NCBI GenBank assembly: GCA_015482705.2
Contig: JADMLA020000008.1
Coordinates: forward strand, 1 to 64,000
Direction: 5' to 3'
Length of the DNA stretch: 64,000 nt
Source of the DNA: Prosthecochloris sp.
GTDB taxonomy: Bacteria; Bacteroidota; Chlorobiia; Chlorobiales; Chlorobiaceae
Numbering within the stretch: the stretch's first letter is position 1; each line of letters starts with the position of its first letter. Below are positions 44,094 through 54,223 of this stretch, in pieces. The notes beneath the pieces were generated by a model. That model saw only the letters and a list, made by a program, of their open reading frames with translations, did no database searches and was not told the DNA's origin. Made by a program: the position numbers and the translations under genes.

Positions 44094-45275
44094 TTACTCG
44101 TACCTGTTTATCACATTCACCCGCATTCCTTCTTCGAGATCGTTGGTCGGGTGCACCACAACGACATCTCCCTCTTCAAGACCTTCGAGAACTTCAGCAT
44201 AGTAAGCCCCCCGTCTTCCAATCGTTATCGCCTGCCGGACTGCTTTACCTCTTGAAACGGTAAAAACGTTCCATCCATGTTCACTCCTGAAAAGGCTACT
44301 TACCGGAACCTGCAGAATATCTTCCTCCTGCCACAAAATGATTTTAGCCTGTACACGGTAATTGTCCCCAAGCCTTGATTCGGGCTCTTGCAAATTCACT
44401 ATGATGTTGACCCTTTTCTCCTCGATCCCCAGTGACGAAATTTTTGTAAAGGCAGCAGGCTCAACTGTCTTGACAAACCCATCGAGCGCATTGCGGCCGC
44501 CCCACTCCTCGACCAGCACACTCATCCCTGGCTCAACCCTGACAGCATCCGAAGAAAGCACATCGATGACCACCTCGATATCCTCAGGATCCCCTATCTC
44601 AACCAGCGGAGTTCCCGCGGAAACGACACGCTCACTCTTCTCAAAAACCCTCAATACCTTCCCGCTGTCCGGAGCAAGAACATCGATGGTATCACGACGT
44701 ACCGATTTTCCAATCAAAGAGCGTGCAGCTTCAAGATCGTAACGGGCCGATTCAACATTCAACTGAGCAGCCCTGTGCTGTTTCTGCAGCATTTGCCAGG
44801 ATGTTTTCACCTCCTCGAAGGTTTCTGCTGAAACAGCCCCTTTCCGGTAGAGATTCTTGTATCGATTGTACTTTCTTGCAGCCTGATCCAGGTCAACCTT
44901 GACTTCCCGTTCATGTGCACGAGCTGCTTCCAGTACAGCTTCAGCAGAACGGGCTCTGGCATCGGCTTCTTCGAATTCACGAGTATTAAGCGGAGGAGGG
45001 GTAACACGTACCACCATACCATTTTTTCGCAGAAAATCACCTTCATCAAGTGTGATACGCTCAATCCTGCCGGTGACCGGTGACGCAACGGTAAAACCGT
45101 TACGAACCCTCGTCATACCTTCACCATCGAGGGTTACGGTCAATTTTCCCTTTCGGATAGACTCTGCGTCGACCTGTAAAGGCGACGGTTTCATCACAAA
45201 TGCCAGAATACCTGCGACAACAAGGATAGAAATCGCAGTTATACGCTGTGTCTTCGAAAACGTCATATTCTTCAT
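44094..45275 (-). CDS. HlyD/RND-type membrane fusion protein (ABC efflux)
   Basis: A 393-residue periplasmic adaptor. It has an N-terminal membrane helix (ITAISILVVAGILAFVM), a lipoyl half-motif GEGMTRVRNGFTVASPVTG, a coiled-coil hairpin (about 90-170), a second lipoyl half around IDVLAPDSGKVL and a beta-barrel domain. It resembles YknX/MacA-type adaptors paired with FtsX-type permeases. The permease and ATPase genes lie upstream on the same strand; no TolC-like gene is nearby. Confidence 0.88.
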   Translation of the reverse strand: MKNMTFSKTQRITAISILVVAGILAFVMKPSPLQVDAESIRKGKLTVTLDGEGMTRVRNGFTVASPVTGRIERITLDEGDFLRKNGMVVRVTPPPLNTREFEEADARARSAEAVLEAARAHEREVKVDLDQAARKYNRYKNLYRKGAVSAETFEEVKTSWQMLQKQHRAAQLNVESARYDLEAARSLIGKSVRRDTIDVLAPDSGKVLRVFEKSERVVSAGTPLVEIGDPEDIEVVIDVLSSDAVRVEPGMSVLVEEWGGRNALDGFVKTVEPAAFTKISSLGIEEKRVNIIVNLQEPESRLGDNYRVQAKIILWQEEDILQVPVSSLFRSEHGWNVFTVSRGKAVRQAITIGRRGAYYAEVLEGLEEGDVVVVHPTNDLEEGMRVNVINRYE

Positions 45276-45405
45276 GATTAAAGCAGTTGTTCAAAATCCC
45301 ACGTAGAACGATGCCCTTACGTCAACAGCCTCACTTCGGTTTATGAGAAAATCATGCGGCTCCATGAAACGGTTGTTCGTGTTTACCCCCCTTTGAATAA
45401 AAAAC

Positions 45406-47769
45406 CTATTCTCTTGTCTTCAAAACAGCTATCATGTCAAGTCGGTTCAATCTGAAATGCACCATAAGCCCTGATAAAATCGCCACTATCACGATTACGA
45501 TCAATGCAAAAATAAAATTGAAACTGCTGAAAACCACAGGCATGCGATACAGCTCGGAACTCAATCCAAGAGCAAGCAGAACCGACAGCCCTATCCCTAT
45601 GAGAAAACCAAGAGGAATCGCAACAATCGTCAGAATAGCCTGTTCTCCAAGCAGAATAATCGCGATTTCATGCCTGGTCAAACCAAGGACACGCAGACTC
45701 GAAAGTTCCCTTGCCCGTTCCGAAAGTGAAATCCTGGCACCGTTGTATACGACTGCAAAAGCGAGAATACTTGCAAAAGTTGTCAGAATCACCGTCGAGG
45801 CTGTCATGCTTTGGGCGATAAGCTCCTCAAAGCTTTCCTGCATCGCTTTGAGCATGGAGGTTCCGGCAACTTCAGGCATCTCCTTGAAATCTGCAAAAAG
45901 CTTCTCTTCCTCCGCCTCGTCTATTCTGAGGTATGCTGCATTCACCTTGTCTTCATCATGTGTAAGACGATCAAGATTCTCAATCCGAGTATATGCAGAC
46001 AGTCCCAGCAGTTCATCGATGGTTCCTCCTACAGGAACACTTACAGTTCGTCGTTTCCCCTGGAGAAATTCTACAGTCAATGTATCACCGGGAGATACCC
46101 CGAGCACATTGGCGAGAGTCGTGGTCAGAAGCAGGCCGTTTTCCGGAAGCTGGAATTCACGATTATGAGCATCGACAAGACGTCTCAACCCATCGACATT
46201 TTCCAGTCCTGTAATCGACTGACGGCGTGAACGATGCTCATAAACAAGCCTGGCTGGTTCAACTCTATAGAATTCCTGTTCGAGAACTCCCTCGAGTGCA
46301 ACAATATCATACTGCACAGAACTTGGCCTCGACTCATTGAAAATAACCGTGAGATCTTCCCGATGCTTTTCACTGAACTCAACCAACATGATATGATTGA
46401 CTGCATCGTAACTGTAACGCCCCGCAATAAGTATTGCAACAGCGAAAGCGATCATAAGAACTGAAATAGCCGCCTTCAGTTTTCGTCTTTCCAGGTTTCT
46501 CACGACTATACGAATCGAAACAGGAATTTTTTTCTGAAACTGCTTTCGATCAAGAACCCCAGGCTTGTAAACAGCAGGTGTTTCAGGCCGCATTCCTTCG
46601 GCAGGAGGCAATGCAACAGCCTGTCTGACAGCACTGAGCGCTCCAACCAAAGCGGCACCGGCACTGAGCAGAACCGATAATGCAACATCCTCGAAACGAA
46701 AATAATAGATAAGTTCAGCAAAATTGTAAAAATCTTCATAAACATGGGTCAATCCCAACCCCAGCCAGGCACCAAGTGCAGTACCTGCTACAGCACCGAT
46801 AAACACGGGAACCATGGCAAACCCAAGATAGTGCAGCCCCACCTCTTCGTTGGTATACCCCATGGCTTTCATTACAGCGATCTGATCCCTCTGCGTACTG
46901 ACAAGCCTTTTCAATACAATATTGAGTAGAAAAACAGCGACCCCTAGAAAAATGGTCGGCAGTACGGTAATCTGCATCCCTACTTGCTTGATCTCATCGG
47001 AGATGAAACGGTCTGAAAGCTGCTCATCCCTTCCATATGCCCCAAGTGAGCCGAAGCGTCTAAACATATCGTCCAATCGCCGGATAACATCCTTTTCCGA
47101 TGCTCCATGAGCAAGGGTGATTGAAAGGTCATTGAACGCTCCCGACATGTCAAGCGCGGATTCCAAAGCATCGCGACTCATCCAGAATACCCCGAAGCGC
47201 CGATTATCCGGGAAAAAAGCGCCGGGAGGCACCTCATAGATATATTCCGGAGAAAGACCTTTCCCGACAATGACCAACTCTTTCCAACGGCCATTGATAA
47301 CCGCACCAACATGATCTCCTAGCCTCAGTCCATTTGCAGTCATGAAGGTTTCACTGGCAATGACTTCTTCTGGATGTCCAGGCTCGATATAACGCCCCTC
47401 TCTGAGGAAGACATCATTGAGAACCGGTCTCCGCCTATCAGGCATCGACACGAGTTTTCCACTCGCCGGTTCGTTCAGCCCCGGCACATCGAGCGTCACA
47501 CTGGCTACAATGCGAGATCTGACCGCTGCAACTCCGCGAATTCTCCTCACACTTTCCAGCATAGCCTCGGGAGCTCGCTTTGCCTGCATGAAAATATCGG
47601 CAAAACGGTATTCGCTGTAATATTGTAACCTCGTCGCCTTTAAAGAGTACTCTACACTGCTCATGGAAACGAATACAGAAATGCCACATGCAACGACTGC
47701 AGCCACGGCAAACATCTGGCTCTTCATTCGAAGCAGCTCTCGCAACAGTTTCCGGTTCAGTTGCTTCAT
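45406..47769 (-). CDS. ABC transporter permease with two FtsX/MacB domains
   Basis: A 787-residue permease. An N-terminal helix and periplasmic MacB_PCD-like domain are followed by helices around MQITVLPTIFLGVAVFLLN, a second N-like helix (RKLKAAISVLMIAFAVAIL), a second periplasmic domain and the last helix bundle (GEQAILTIVAIPLGFLIG). Two FtsX repeats in one chain imply it works without a second permease subunit. It is six bases downstream of its ATPase gene and likely mechanotransmits like MacB or Lol systems. Confidence 0.9.
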   Translation of the reverse strand: MKQLNRKLLRELLRMKSQMFAVAAVVACGISVFVSMSSVEYSLKATRLQYYSEYRFADIFMQAKRAPEAMLESVRRIRGVAAVRSRIVASVTLDVPGLNEPASGKLVSMPDRRRPVLNDVFLREGRYIEPGHPEEVIASETFMTANGLRLGDHVGAVINGRWKELVIVGKGLSPEYIYEVPPGAFFPDNRRFGVFWMSRDALESALDMSGAFNDLSITLAHGASEKDVIRRLDDMFRRFGSLGAYGRDEQLSDRFISDEIKQVGMQITVLPTIFLGVAVFLLNIVLKRLVSTQRDQIAVMKAMGYTNEEVGLHYLGFAMVPVFIGAVAGTALGAWLGLGLTHVYEDFYNFAELIYYFRFEDVALSVLLSAGAALVGALSAVRQAVALPPAEGMRPETPAVYKPGVLDRKQFQKKIPVSIRIVVRNLERRKLKAAISVLMIAFAVAILIAGRYSYDAVNHIMLVEFSEKHREDLTVIFNESRPSSVQYDIVALEGVLEQEFYRVEPARLVYEHRSRRQSITGLENVDGLRRLVDAHNREFQLPENGLLLTTTLANVLGVSPGDTLTVEFLQGKRRTVSVPVGGTIDELLGLSAYTRIENLDRLTHDEDKVNAAYLRIDEAEEEKLFADFKEMPEVAGTSMLKAMQESFEELIAQSMTASTVILTTFASILAFAVVYNGARISLSERARELSSLRVLGLTRHEIAIILLGEQAILTIVAIPLGFLIGIGLSVLLALGLSSELYRMPVVFSSFNFIFALIVIVIVAILSGLMVHFRLNRLDMIAVLKTRE

Positions 47770-47775
47770 CTTCTT

Positions 47776-48504
47776 TTACCAGCTCAGTTCAGAAGGTGAC
47801 AGTTTTTTCTCATTACGCTCTATCTCCGTTATTTCACCGCTGCGCATATGAACCACCCTGTCAGCCATGGAAGCGATCGAAACATTGTGTGTAATCACAA
47901 GTGTCGTTGTTCCCAGCTGTTCATTTACTTTCCGTATCACTTCCAGAACAAGCTTACCCGTTTCATAATCCAGAGCCCCTGTGGGTTCATCACAAAGCAA
48001 CAGTTCGGGACGTTTTGCAACCGCACGAGCAATGGCTACCCGCTGCTGTTCACCTCCCGATAGCTGTGCCGGAAAATGATTCATCCGTTCTGAAAGATTC
48101 ACGAGTCTCAGTGCCTCCTCAGCCGACATGGGATTGGAAGATATCTCGGTCACAAGCTGAACGTTTTCAAGTGCGGTGAGGCTTGAAATAAGATTGTAGA
48201 ACTGAAAAACAAAGCCGATGGACTCTCTACGATAACCAGTCAAATCCTCTTCTGTTGCAGCAGTCAATTCTTTCCCGCGAAAAAAAAGATCTCCTTGCGA
48301 AGGCAAATCGAGTCCACCGATGATATTCAAAAGAGTAGACTTGCCGCTGCCTGAACTACCGAGAAGCACAACAAGTTCACCTTCGAAAAAGTCTACAGTG
48401 ACATGTTTCAATGCCTCAACCTGAACTTCCCCCATCGTATAGACCTTGCTGACCGTGTCCAAATGAAGCACTGCATCACCCGAATAACTCCGGTTATACG
48501 CCAT
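47776..48504 (-). CDS. ABC transporter ATPase (LolD/MacB-like)
   Basis: A 242-residue ATPase. Walker A is GSSGSGKS (49-56), signature LSGGEQQRVAIARA and Walker B LLCDEPTGALD; the VYTMGEVQVEAL start is typical of the LolD/MacB export class. It is the first gene of a three-gene operon with permease and membrane fusion protein, making an efflux or lipoprotein-release type exporter. Confidence 0.93.
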   Translation of the reverse strand: MAYNRSYSGDAVLHLDTVSKVYTMGEVQVEALKHVTVDFFEGELVVLLGSSGSGKSTLLNIIGGLDLPSQGDLFFRGKELTAATEEDLTGYRRESIGFVFQFYNLISSLTALENVQLVTEISSNPMSAEEALRLVNLSERMNHFPAQLSGGEQQRVAIARAVAKRPELLLCDEPTGALDYETGKLVLEVIRKVNEQLGTTTLVITHNVSIASMADRVVHMRSGEITEIERNEKKLSPSELSW

Positions 48505-49073
48505 ACTATGTAAATCGCTTTTCTTTCGTTACAAGCCCTATTCCATCGATTTTCATAATGTAATATACATCGAACACACAACTCAGGGTTTGTTCGTTTT
48601 GTCGAAAAATCGAATTCTTTCAGGCATCTTCTTCACAATAAATGACAAGCCTCTCTTGAAATCTCTCAATTCATACACCAAACGATAAACGAAGAAACAA
48701 CTTACGTCATACTATTCTGACAGATGTTTTTACCCTTTTATAAAAGTCCTGTACATTGTAAAAAAAGAAAGGAAACAACAAGAGTTTTGAAGTATTCTAT
48801 ACCGTATATGGTTGAATAAAATGGGAATGTAATGCCGCATCAAACAAAGTATCTTTGATGCAAAAAAGCACTTCCCCATAGTCTTTTTCTGTATAACTGT
48901 TGGTATCGTCATCGTGTTCCGACTGTTTGCCGGTCTCCTTTCAGGAATCAGGCGAGCGATGAGAAAACCCAGCGAATTTCATGGAAAAAGACCCAGGGGA
49001 TAAATGCATCGGATCAGCTTTCCTTCAGTAAACAAATATTTAACAAAAAAACTGTGGCCTTACCCCCGAAGCC
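48505..49073. other. 569-base intergenic region between divergent ABC and kinase genes
   Basis: AT-rich and without a convincing gene on either strand. It must hold divergent promoters for the efflux operon and the kinase. An inverted repeat at 48837-48861 is the only structure I see. Confidence 0.5.
48837..48861. repeat. inverted repeat in the ABC/kinase intergenic region
   Basis: GCATCAAA (48837-48844) pairs with TTTGATGC (48854-48861), loop 9 nt. An A-run follows on the plus strand, so it is not a plus-strand terminator; it may be an operator. Confidence 0.4.
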
Positions 49074-52000
49074 ATGAAAACGATTTTGCCCAAGGAGCTC
49101 AAACGCCCCAGAGTACTGCTTCAATCGGCACTCATTTTTCTGCCAATAATTGCTGTGACAGTCTGGATGAGCATCTACATCTACAAAAGCGACCTGTCAC
49201 GCAATATGAATGAAGTACGAGATACTTCTGAAAAAAACATGCTCGATAAGGAACAATGCCTGGCAGAGATGATTGAAGACACTATCCAGGACCTGCATTT
49301 CATCGCTTCACTACCCGAAGTTCCCAATGTTCTTGAAAATTCCCATGGAACAGCTGCCGAAAGATTAAAAAAAACCCTGACGTCTCTCAGCAATGCCAAA
49401 ACCAATTATGATCAACTTCGCTTTCTTGACAACAGCGGAAAAGAAGTAATCCGCGTCAATTATGATCCCATAAAAAGAGCCTATGCTGTCAAGGAATCAC
49501 AACTCCAGGAAAAAAAACATCGATATTATTTCAAGGCGATACAAACGTTGGAAGAAAACGATGTATACATATCCCCTTTCGACCTGAATATCGAACACAA
49601 GAACATCGAACGGCCACATAAACCAACACTCCGCTTTGCCAGATCAGCTTTTGATTCAAATGGTAATAAATGCGGTTCCGCGATCATCAACCTTCTTGGT
49701 AAACCGCTTGTCGAATCCCTCGGTTTTCATCTATCCACCCGACACAACAAGCTGATGCTATTGAACGGTGAAGGCTTTTTTTTGGCTGGAGCTCCGGACG
49801 ACAACAATTGGGGCTTCATGTTCCCGGAAACAGAAAAGGCAGTCACTTTCGCAACGCACTATCCCGATGAATGGATACGAATCATCGGTACCGAAAACGG
49901 CCAAATTCACACTCAAAGAGGGCTTTTCTCATTCAAGAAAATCCATCCCTTCCCGGAAAACGCTTTCATCGATTCGGGTATTTCCCATTGGTATATGGTT
50001 TCCTTTATCCCTGAAAACAAACTAAAAACCGTACTACCGGCAAAACTCGACTATGTAACGCTTCCGCTCTTCACCGGCTTGATTCTTTTTGCCGGAACGT
50101 TACTACTGACAATAAGGATAGAACGCAGCCGCCAGTCGCACAAAAATCTCGAAAAACTTGCAGCAGAAATACATGCCTTCTATGATCACTCTCCCACCTT
50201 GATCACAATCTGTTCAGCTGATGGCAAATACCTCATGGTCAACAACGCAACGGCAGAATTTCTCAAGATGCAGAAAGAAGAAATTATCGGAAAAAACTTT
50301 TCAGACTTCCTGCCCCCAAAACTTGTGAGGATATTTTTGAAAAGAATCGAAAAGGTCATTGCAACAAATGCCCCAATCATGGTAAGGGACAACATCCAGA
50401 TCAACAATCATGAACGATTTTTTCACAGTGTCATCTTCCCTATACCTTCTGAAAACAAATCCCCATCGATGCTTGGTGTATCAAGCATCGATATCACGAA
50501 TCAGGTTCGTTACCAAAATGTTCTCAAAGAAAACGAAGCACGTTTTCGCTCTCTTTTCGAAGGATCGCCTGACGCTATTTTTCTTGCCGATGCATCCAGC
50601 GGCATCATTACGAAAGCAAACAAGAAAGCGTCACTATTGACCGGACTGACAAAAGAAAAACTGATCGGAAGGCACATAACCGCCCTGCTTCCGGAACACC
50701 AGCAGAAAATCATCTCTGAATCCTTCTCCGAACGTGAAAACGAATCCTGGAAATTCAGAACAAGCATACCGATTGAATCCGCTGTGCTGCATAAAGACGG
50801 TCATACAATCCCGGTTGAAGTCATCAGTCACAAAATGAAGCTCGACGAACGTAATGTCATATACAGTATTTTCCGCGATATCACCATCCGAAAAAAGACA
50901 GAATCTGAACTACTGGAAAAAACCGTTATGCTGGAAACCGTCTCTGGATCGGTTCCGGCCTATATCTTCATGAAAGATAGAGAACTCCATTACACGTTCA
51001 TCAACCGTTATGCACTCGAGCAACACAACATCTTTCCCCCTGAACAGACGATAGGAAAAACCGACTATGATATTTTTCCTCAAGGAACAGCAAACACCTA
51101 CCGTTTTAATGATACAACTGTTCTGGAAACCAAACGGCCGATCATCAATATGGAGGAAGAGATGATTTTACCGGATGGAACTTGTATTCCGGTCCTCACC
51201 AGCAAATTCCCGCTATTCAACAAGCAGGGTGAAACCGAGGGCATCATAGGTATTTCAATAGATCTTTCCGAACAAAAAAAAGCCGAGGAACAACAAAGAA
51301 AGCTCGAGCATCAGCTTCACAACAGTCATAAACTCGAAACTCTCGGAACACTTTCAGGAGGTATTGCCCATGACTTCAACAACATATTGACTCCGATCAT
51401 CGGATTTACCGAAATCGCAATCCATAATCTACCCCCGGAAAGTGACGCTGTTCAAGATCTTCAAGCTGTTCTGAAAGCCGCAAAGCAGGCAAAAAAACTT
51501 GTCCAGCAAATTCTTACCTTCAGCAGACAGGAACCAAAAAACCTCCTGCCGCAGAAACTACAACCCCTCATCATAGAATCACTTGATTTCCTGACACATT
51601 CCATCCCAAGTAACGTCAAGATAGAAAAACTGATAGAAGACTTTGACGATACGATCATGTGCGATGCATCACAGATCCAGCAAATCATCATGAATCTTTG
51701 TACAAATGCATGGCAGGCAATGGAAAAAGAACCCAGAATACTTACCGTTGCCCTCAAGAAAACAAACATTGAAAAATTCATGGCTGCCAGCCACAAAAAT
51801 CTCAGTGAGAATCGGCAATACGCAATAATTACGGTCAACGATACTGGAAGAGGTATGACAAAAGACGAAATTGACAAAATGTTCGACCCGTTCTACACAA
51901 CAAAAGAAGTAGGGAAAGGAACAGGACTGGGGCTTTCAGTTGTTTATGGAATCACTCAGGGACATAATGGAGAGATAACTGTCGAAAGTCAAAAAGGGAA

Positions 52001-52085
52001 AGGAACATCGATTTCGGTTTTTCTGCCATTGATGCCGCAAGAGCGAAAAATCGATAACAACGATGTCGATTCGAATCATCGATAA
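49074..52085 (+). CDS. membrane PAS-domain sensor histidine kinase
   Basis: A 1003-residue kinase. A helix at about 15-33 and another at about 325-345 bracket a periplasmic sensor domain of about 290 residues (dCACHE-like). Three PAS domains follow (about 360-475, 485-605, 620-735), then the dimerisation/phosphoacceptor helix with GIAHDFNN (H766) and the HATPase with NDTGRGM and GTGLGLSVV. It has no receiver domain and no adjacent response regulator. The ligand is unknown. No ribosome-binding site is obvious before the ATG. Confidence 0.9.
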   Translation: MKTILPKELKRPRVLLQSALIFLPIIAVTVWMSIYIYKSDLSRNMNEVRDTSEKNMLDKEQCLAEMIEDTIQDLHFIASLPEVPNVLENSHGTAAERLKKTLTSLSNAKTNYDQLRFLDNSGKEVIRVNYDPIKRAYAVKESQLQEKKHRYYFKAIQTLEENDVYISPFDLNIEHKNIERPHKPTLRFARSAFDSNGNKCGSAIINLLGKPLVESLGFHLSTRHNKLMLLNGEGFFLAGAPDDNNWGFMFPETEKAVTFATHYPDEWIRIIGTENGQIHTQRGLFSFKKIHPFPENAFIDSGISHWYMVSFIPENKLKTVLPAKLDYVTLPLFTGLILFAGTLLLTIRIERSRQSHKNLEKLAAEIHAFYDHSPTLITICSADGKYLMVNNATAEFLKMQKEEIIGKNFSDFLPPKLVRIFLKRIEKVIATNAPIMVRDNIQINNHERFFHSVIFPIPSENKSPSMLGVSSIDITNQVRYQNVLKENEARFRSLFEGSPDAIFLADASSGIITKANKKASLLTGLTKEKLIGRHITALLPEHQQKIISESFSERENESWKFRTSIPIESAVLHKDGHTIPVEVISHKMKLDERNVIYSIFRDITIRKKTESELLEKTVMLETVSGSVPAYIFMKDRELHYTFINRYALEQHNIFPPEQTIGKTDYDIFPQGTANTYRFNDTTVLETKRPIINMEEEMILPDGTCIPVLTSKFPLFNKQGETEGIIGISIDLSEQKKAEEQQRKLEHQLHNSHKLETLGTLSGGIAHDFNNILTPIIGFTEIAIHNLPPESDAVQDLQAVLKAAKQAKKLVQQILTFSRQEPKNLLPQKLQPLIIESLDFLTHSIPSNVKIEKLIEDFDDTIMCDASQIQQIIMNLCTNAWQAMEKEPRILTVALKKTNIEKFMAASHKNLSENRQYAIITVNDTGRGMTKDEIDKMFDPFYTTKEVGKGTGLGLSVVYGITQGHNGEITVESQKGKGTSISVFLPLMPQERKIDNNDVDSNHR

Positions 52086-52227
52086 TGAATTCGAAAAAAC
52101 CAAGCTGATCAACATGATTCTTGAAAAACAGATATCGAGGCAACAACAGAAAAATCCATCTCTCCTCTCCTGCCTCGAAAAAAGGAAAAGAAATCTTCTC
52201 GGCGATCACGGGTATAACGTCAGGTGA
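52063..52227 (+). CDS. possible 54-codon ORF overlapping the kinase 3' end
   Basis: A frame from an ATG at 52063, overlapping the kinase by 23 bases, encodes a basic peptide (MSIRIIDNEFEKTKL...). It resembles no family and has no ribosome-binding site. It could be a chance frame or a remnant of a lost downstream gene. Confidence 0.2.
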   Translation: MSIRIIDNEFEKTKLINMILEKQISRQQQKNPSLLSCLEKRKRNLLGDHGYNVR

Positions 52228-52275
52228 ACAGATAGGCAATTCACCTCCTCTTTTCCATGGAACGAACTGACGGAG

Positions 52276-52289
52276 TGATAACGTTATCA
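52276..52289. promoter_or_regulatory. 14-bp perfect palindrome, possible operator
   Basis: TGATAACGTTATCA, 37 bases before the ATG at 52327. A perfect palindrome at this position is a plausible repressor site for the membrane protein-flavoprotein operon. Confidence 0.4.
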
Positions 52290-52326
52290 AGAAAACGGCA
52301 TCCCCTTTACTCAAAATAATAGCGCT

Positions 52327-52662
52327 ATGGACTTCGATGCTCTCTATACATGGTTCATGGGACTTGGCGCCGACTACGGTGTCAATCCGTTTATATTTGG
52401 AGCGATATATGTCGGCGCAATACCTTTTTTCACGCTTTCGCTCGCGTGGCTCGTCAAAAACTTGAAGCAAAAAAAACCGGCTGTGCTGCCAGCACTCCTT
52501 ACCGGATTCTTTTTTATTTCAGCTTATCTCTACCTCATCATTGCAGGTAGAAACGTACCAGTATGGGTTTATCTTTTTATTGTCCTTCTCGTCGGTTTGG
52601 GAGCGTGGTCAACGATAAGAAAAATCAGCAAACAGATTTCACAAACAGGAGGGAGCAGATGA
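52327..52662 (+). CDS. three-helix membrane protein coupled to a flavoprotein gene
   Basis: A 111-residue inner-membrane protein with three predicted helices (about 22-42, 50-69, 78-96) and a short basic C-terminus. No family recognised. Its TGA overlaps the ATG of the flavoprotein gene (ATGA), so the two are translationally coupled and probably act together, perhaps as a membrane partner for the reductase. Confidence 0.75.
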   Translation: MDFDALYTWFMGLGADYGVNPFIFGAIYVGAIPFFTLSLAWLVKNLKQKKPAVLPALLTGFFFISAYLYLIIAGRNVPVWVYLFIVLLVGLGAWSTIRKISKQISQTGGSR

Positions 52663-54143
52663 ATTTCGATTACGACGTCATCGTTATCGGTGGAGGTGCA
52701 GCAGGTTTGACCGCTGCTGGAGTTTCAGCTTCGTTAGGTGCGAAAACCGCCATGATCGAAGAGAAAAAACTGGGGGGGGACTGCACCTGGTATGGCTGCA
52801 TTCCGAGTAAGACGCTTCTTAAATCTGCAAAAGTAGCTCAAACCGTTCGCCAAGCGGGGAAGTATGGTATCACAACCGACAACCTGACTATCGACTTCGA
52901 AGCGGTCATGAAACGGGTCCATACAGTACAGCAAAACGTTTATCATGAAGCCGATTCGCCTGATATTTATGAAAAAATGGGCATTACGGTTGTAGAAGGC
53001 CAGGGAAGTTTTTCGAATGAACATACGATCATCATAACAAAAGACGGTATGAGCCCTCAGGCTCTACGTGCTAAAAACATAGTGATCGCTACAGGAAGCA
53101 GACCGGTTATCCCCCCTATTGAAGGCCTTGAAACGGTTCCCTTCTTGACAAACGAAACCATTTTTTCACAAAAAAAACAGCCGAAAAAACTTCTGGTCAT
53201 AGGTGCCGGGCCAATTGGGACAGAGATGGGTCAGGCATTTGCAAGGCTCGGTTCCGATGTCACTATTTTTGATTTCAACGACAGAATTCTCCCCAAAGAC
53301 CATCCCGGACTAACGGCAATTCTTCAAGATATGTTGACCGGTGAAGGTATTACCTTCAAACTGAATACCACAGTTAAAAAAGTAGAGCAAAAGAATGGCG
53401 GCATTCTAGTGACTGCAGAGGATAAAAAAGACGGAAGCTCCTTTACTGTTGATGGAGATGCGCTTCTTGTCGCATCCGGAAGGCAGGCGAATATCGAAAC
53501 ACTGAACCTGGAAGTAGCCGGGGTGGATACACATAAACGTGGTATCGTCGTCAACGAAAGTTGCCAAACATCCCGCCATCATATCTATGCCTGTGGAGAC
53601 GTTGCCGGAGGCCTGCAGTTCACCCATATGGCCGAACACATGGCTAAAGTCGCTGCAAGTAAAATGCTGACCCACCTTCCGATGCGAACAGACGACCGGC
53701 ACGTTCCCTGGTGTACCTATACGGAGCCTGAAATGGCGCATGTCGGTGAAACAGAAGAGACACTGCAAAATAAACACGTCGGTTATGAACTGTATCGATT
53801 TCCTTTCAGTAAAATTGACAGAGCTATCACTGAAAGCGAAACGGAAGGGTGGATTAGGGTTTATGCAGCTGGTTTCGACGGTAAAATTTTCGGGGTCGAC
53901 ATTCTGGGAGTTCATGCCGGCGATTTGATTAGCGAGTTTGCACTCGCAATGCGCAATGGAATCACCCTTCGACAGATATCCGACACCATTCACCCTTACC
54001 CGTCCTACGCACTTGGAAACAGAAGAGCCGCCGATCAGTGGTACGTTCGCAAACAGTCCGGTGCGCTTGTCGGCCTACTACAGTTCTTTTTCGGCTACCA
54101 GGGAAAACTGCCGGATACAAGTGACCCGGAAAGAATCGTTTAA
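52659..54143 (+). CDS. mercuric-reductase-like FAD-dependent disulfide oxidoreductase
   Basis: A 494-residue class I pyridine nucleotide-disulfide oxidoreductase. The FAD motif GGGAAGLTAA (11-20), the redox-active CTWYGC (C42, C47) and a second Rossmann motif VIGAGPIGTEMG are present. The C-terminal dimer interface includes HPYPSYALG. It lacks the C-terminal cysteine pair and N-terminal metal-binding domain of true MerA, so mercury reduction is doubtful; a thiol, quinone or disulfide substrate is more likely. The longer frame from 52563 overlaps the upstream gene; the ATG at 52659 in the ATGA overlap is chosen. Confidence 0.88.
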   Translation: MNFDYDVIVIGGGAAGLTAAGVSASLGAKTAMIEEKKLGGDCTWYGCIPSKTLLKSAKVAQTVRQAGKYGITTDNLTIDFEAVMKRVHTVQQNVYHEADSPDIYEKMGITVVEGQGSFSNEHTIIITKDGMSPQALRAKNIVIATGSRPVIPPIEGLETVPFLTNETIFSQKKQPKKLLVIGAGPIGTEMGQAFARLGSDVTIFDFNDRILPKDHPGLTAILQDMLTGEGITFKLNTTVKKVEQKNGGILVTAEDKKDGSSFTVDGDALLVASGRQANIETLNLEVAGVDTHKRGIVVNESCQTSRHHIYACGDVAGGLQFTHMAEHMAKVAASKMLTHLPMRTDDRHVPWCTYTEPEMAHVGETEETLQNKHVGYELYRFPFSKIDRAITESETEGWIRVYAAGFDGKIFGVDILGVHAGDLISEFALAMRNGITLRQISDTIHPYPSYALGNRRAADQWYVRKQSGALVGLLQFFFGYQGKLPDTSDPERIV

Positions 54144-54223
54144 ACATAAAGAGCGTTTCCATATAGCCCCGATTATTGTTTTTTTATACTCTGACACGGC
54201 AAACAACAATCGGGAGTAACGCT

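Noticed and set aside
48730..48912. 60-codon minus-strand ORF in the ABC/kinase gap
   Set aside because: Composition is irregular, no ribosome-binding site precedes it, and it spans the inverted repeat; treated as non-coding.
52563..52658. Longer N-terminus for the MerA-like flavoprotein
   Set aside because: It overlaps the upstream membrane-protein gene; the ATGA-coupled start at 52659 gives the normal FAD-binding N-terminus.
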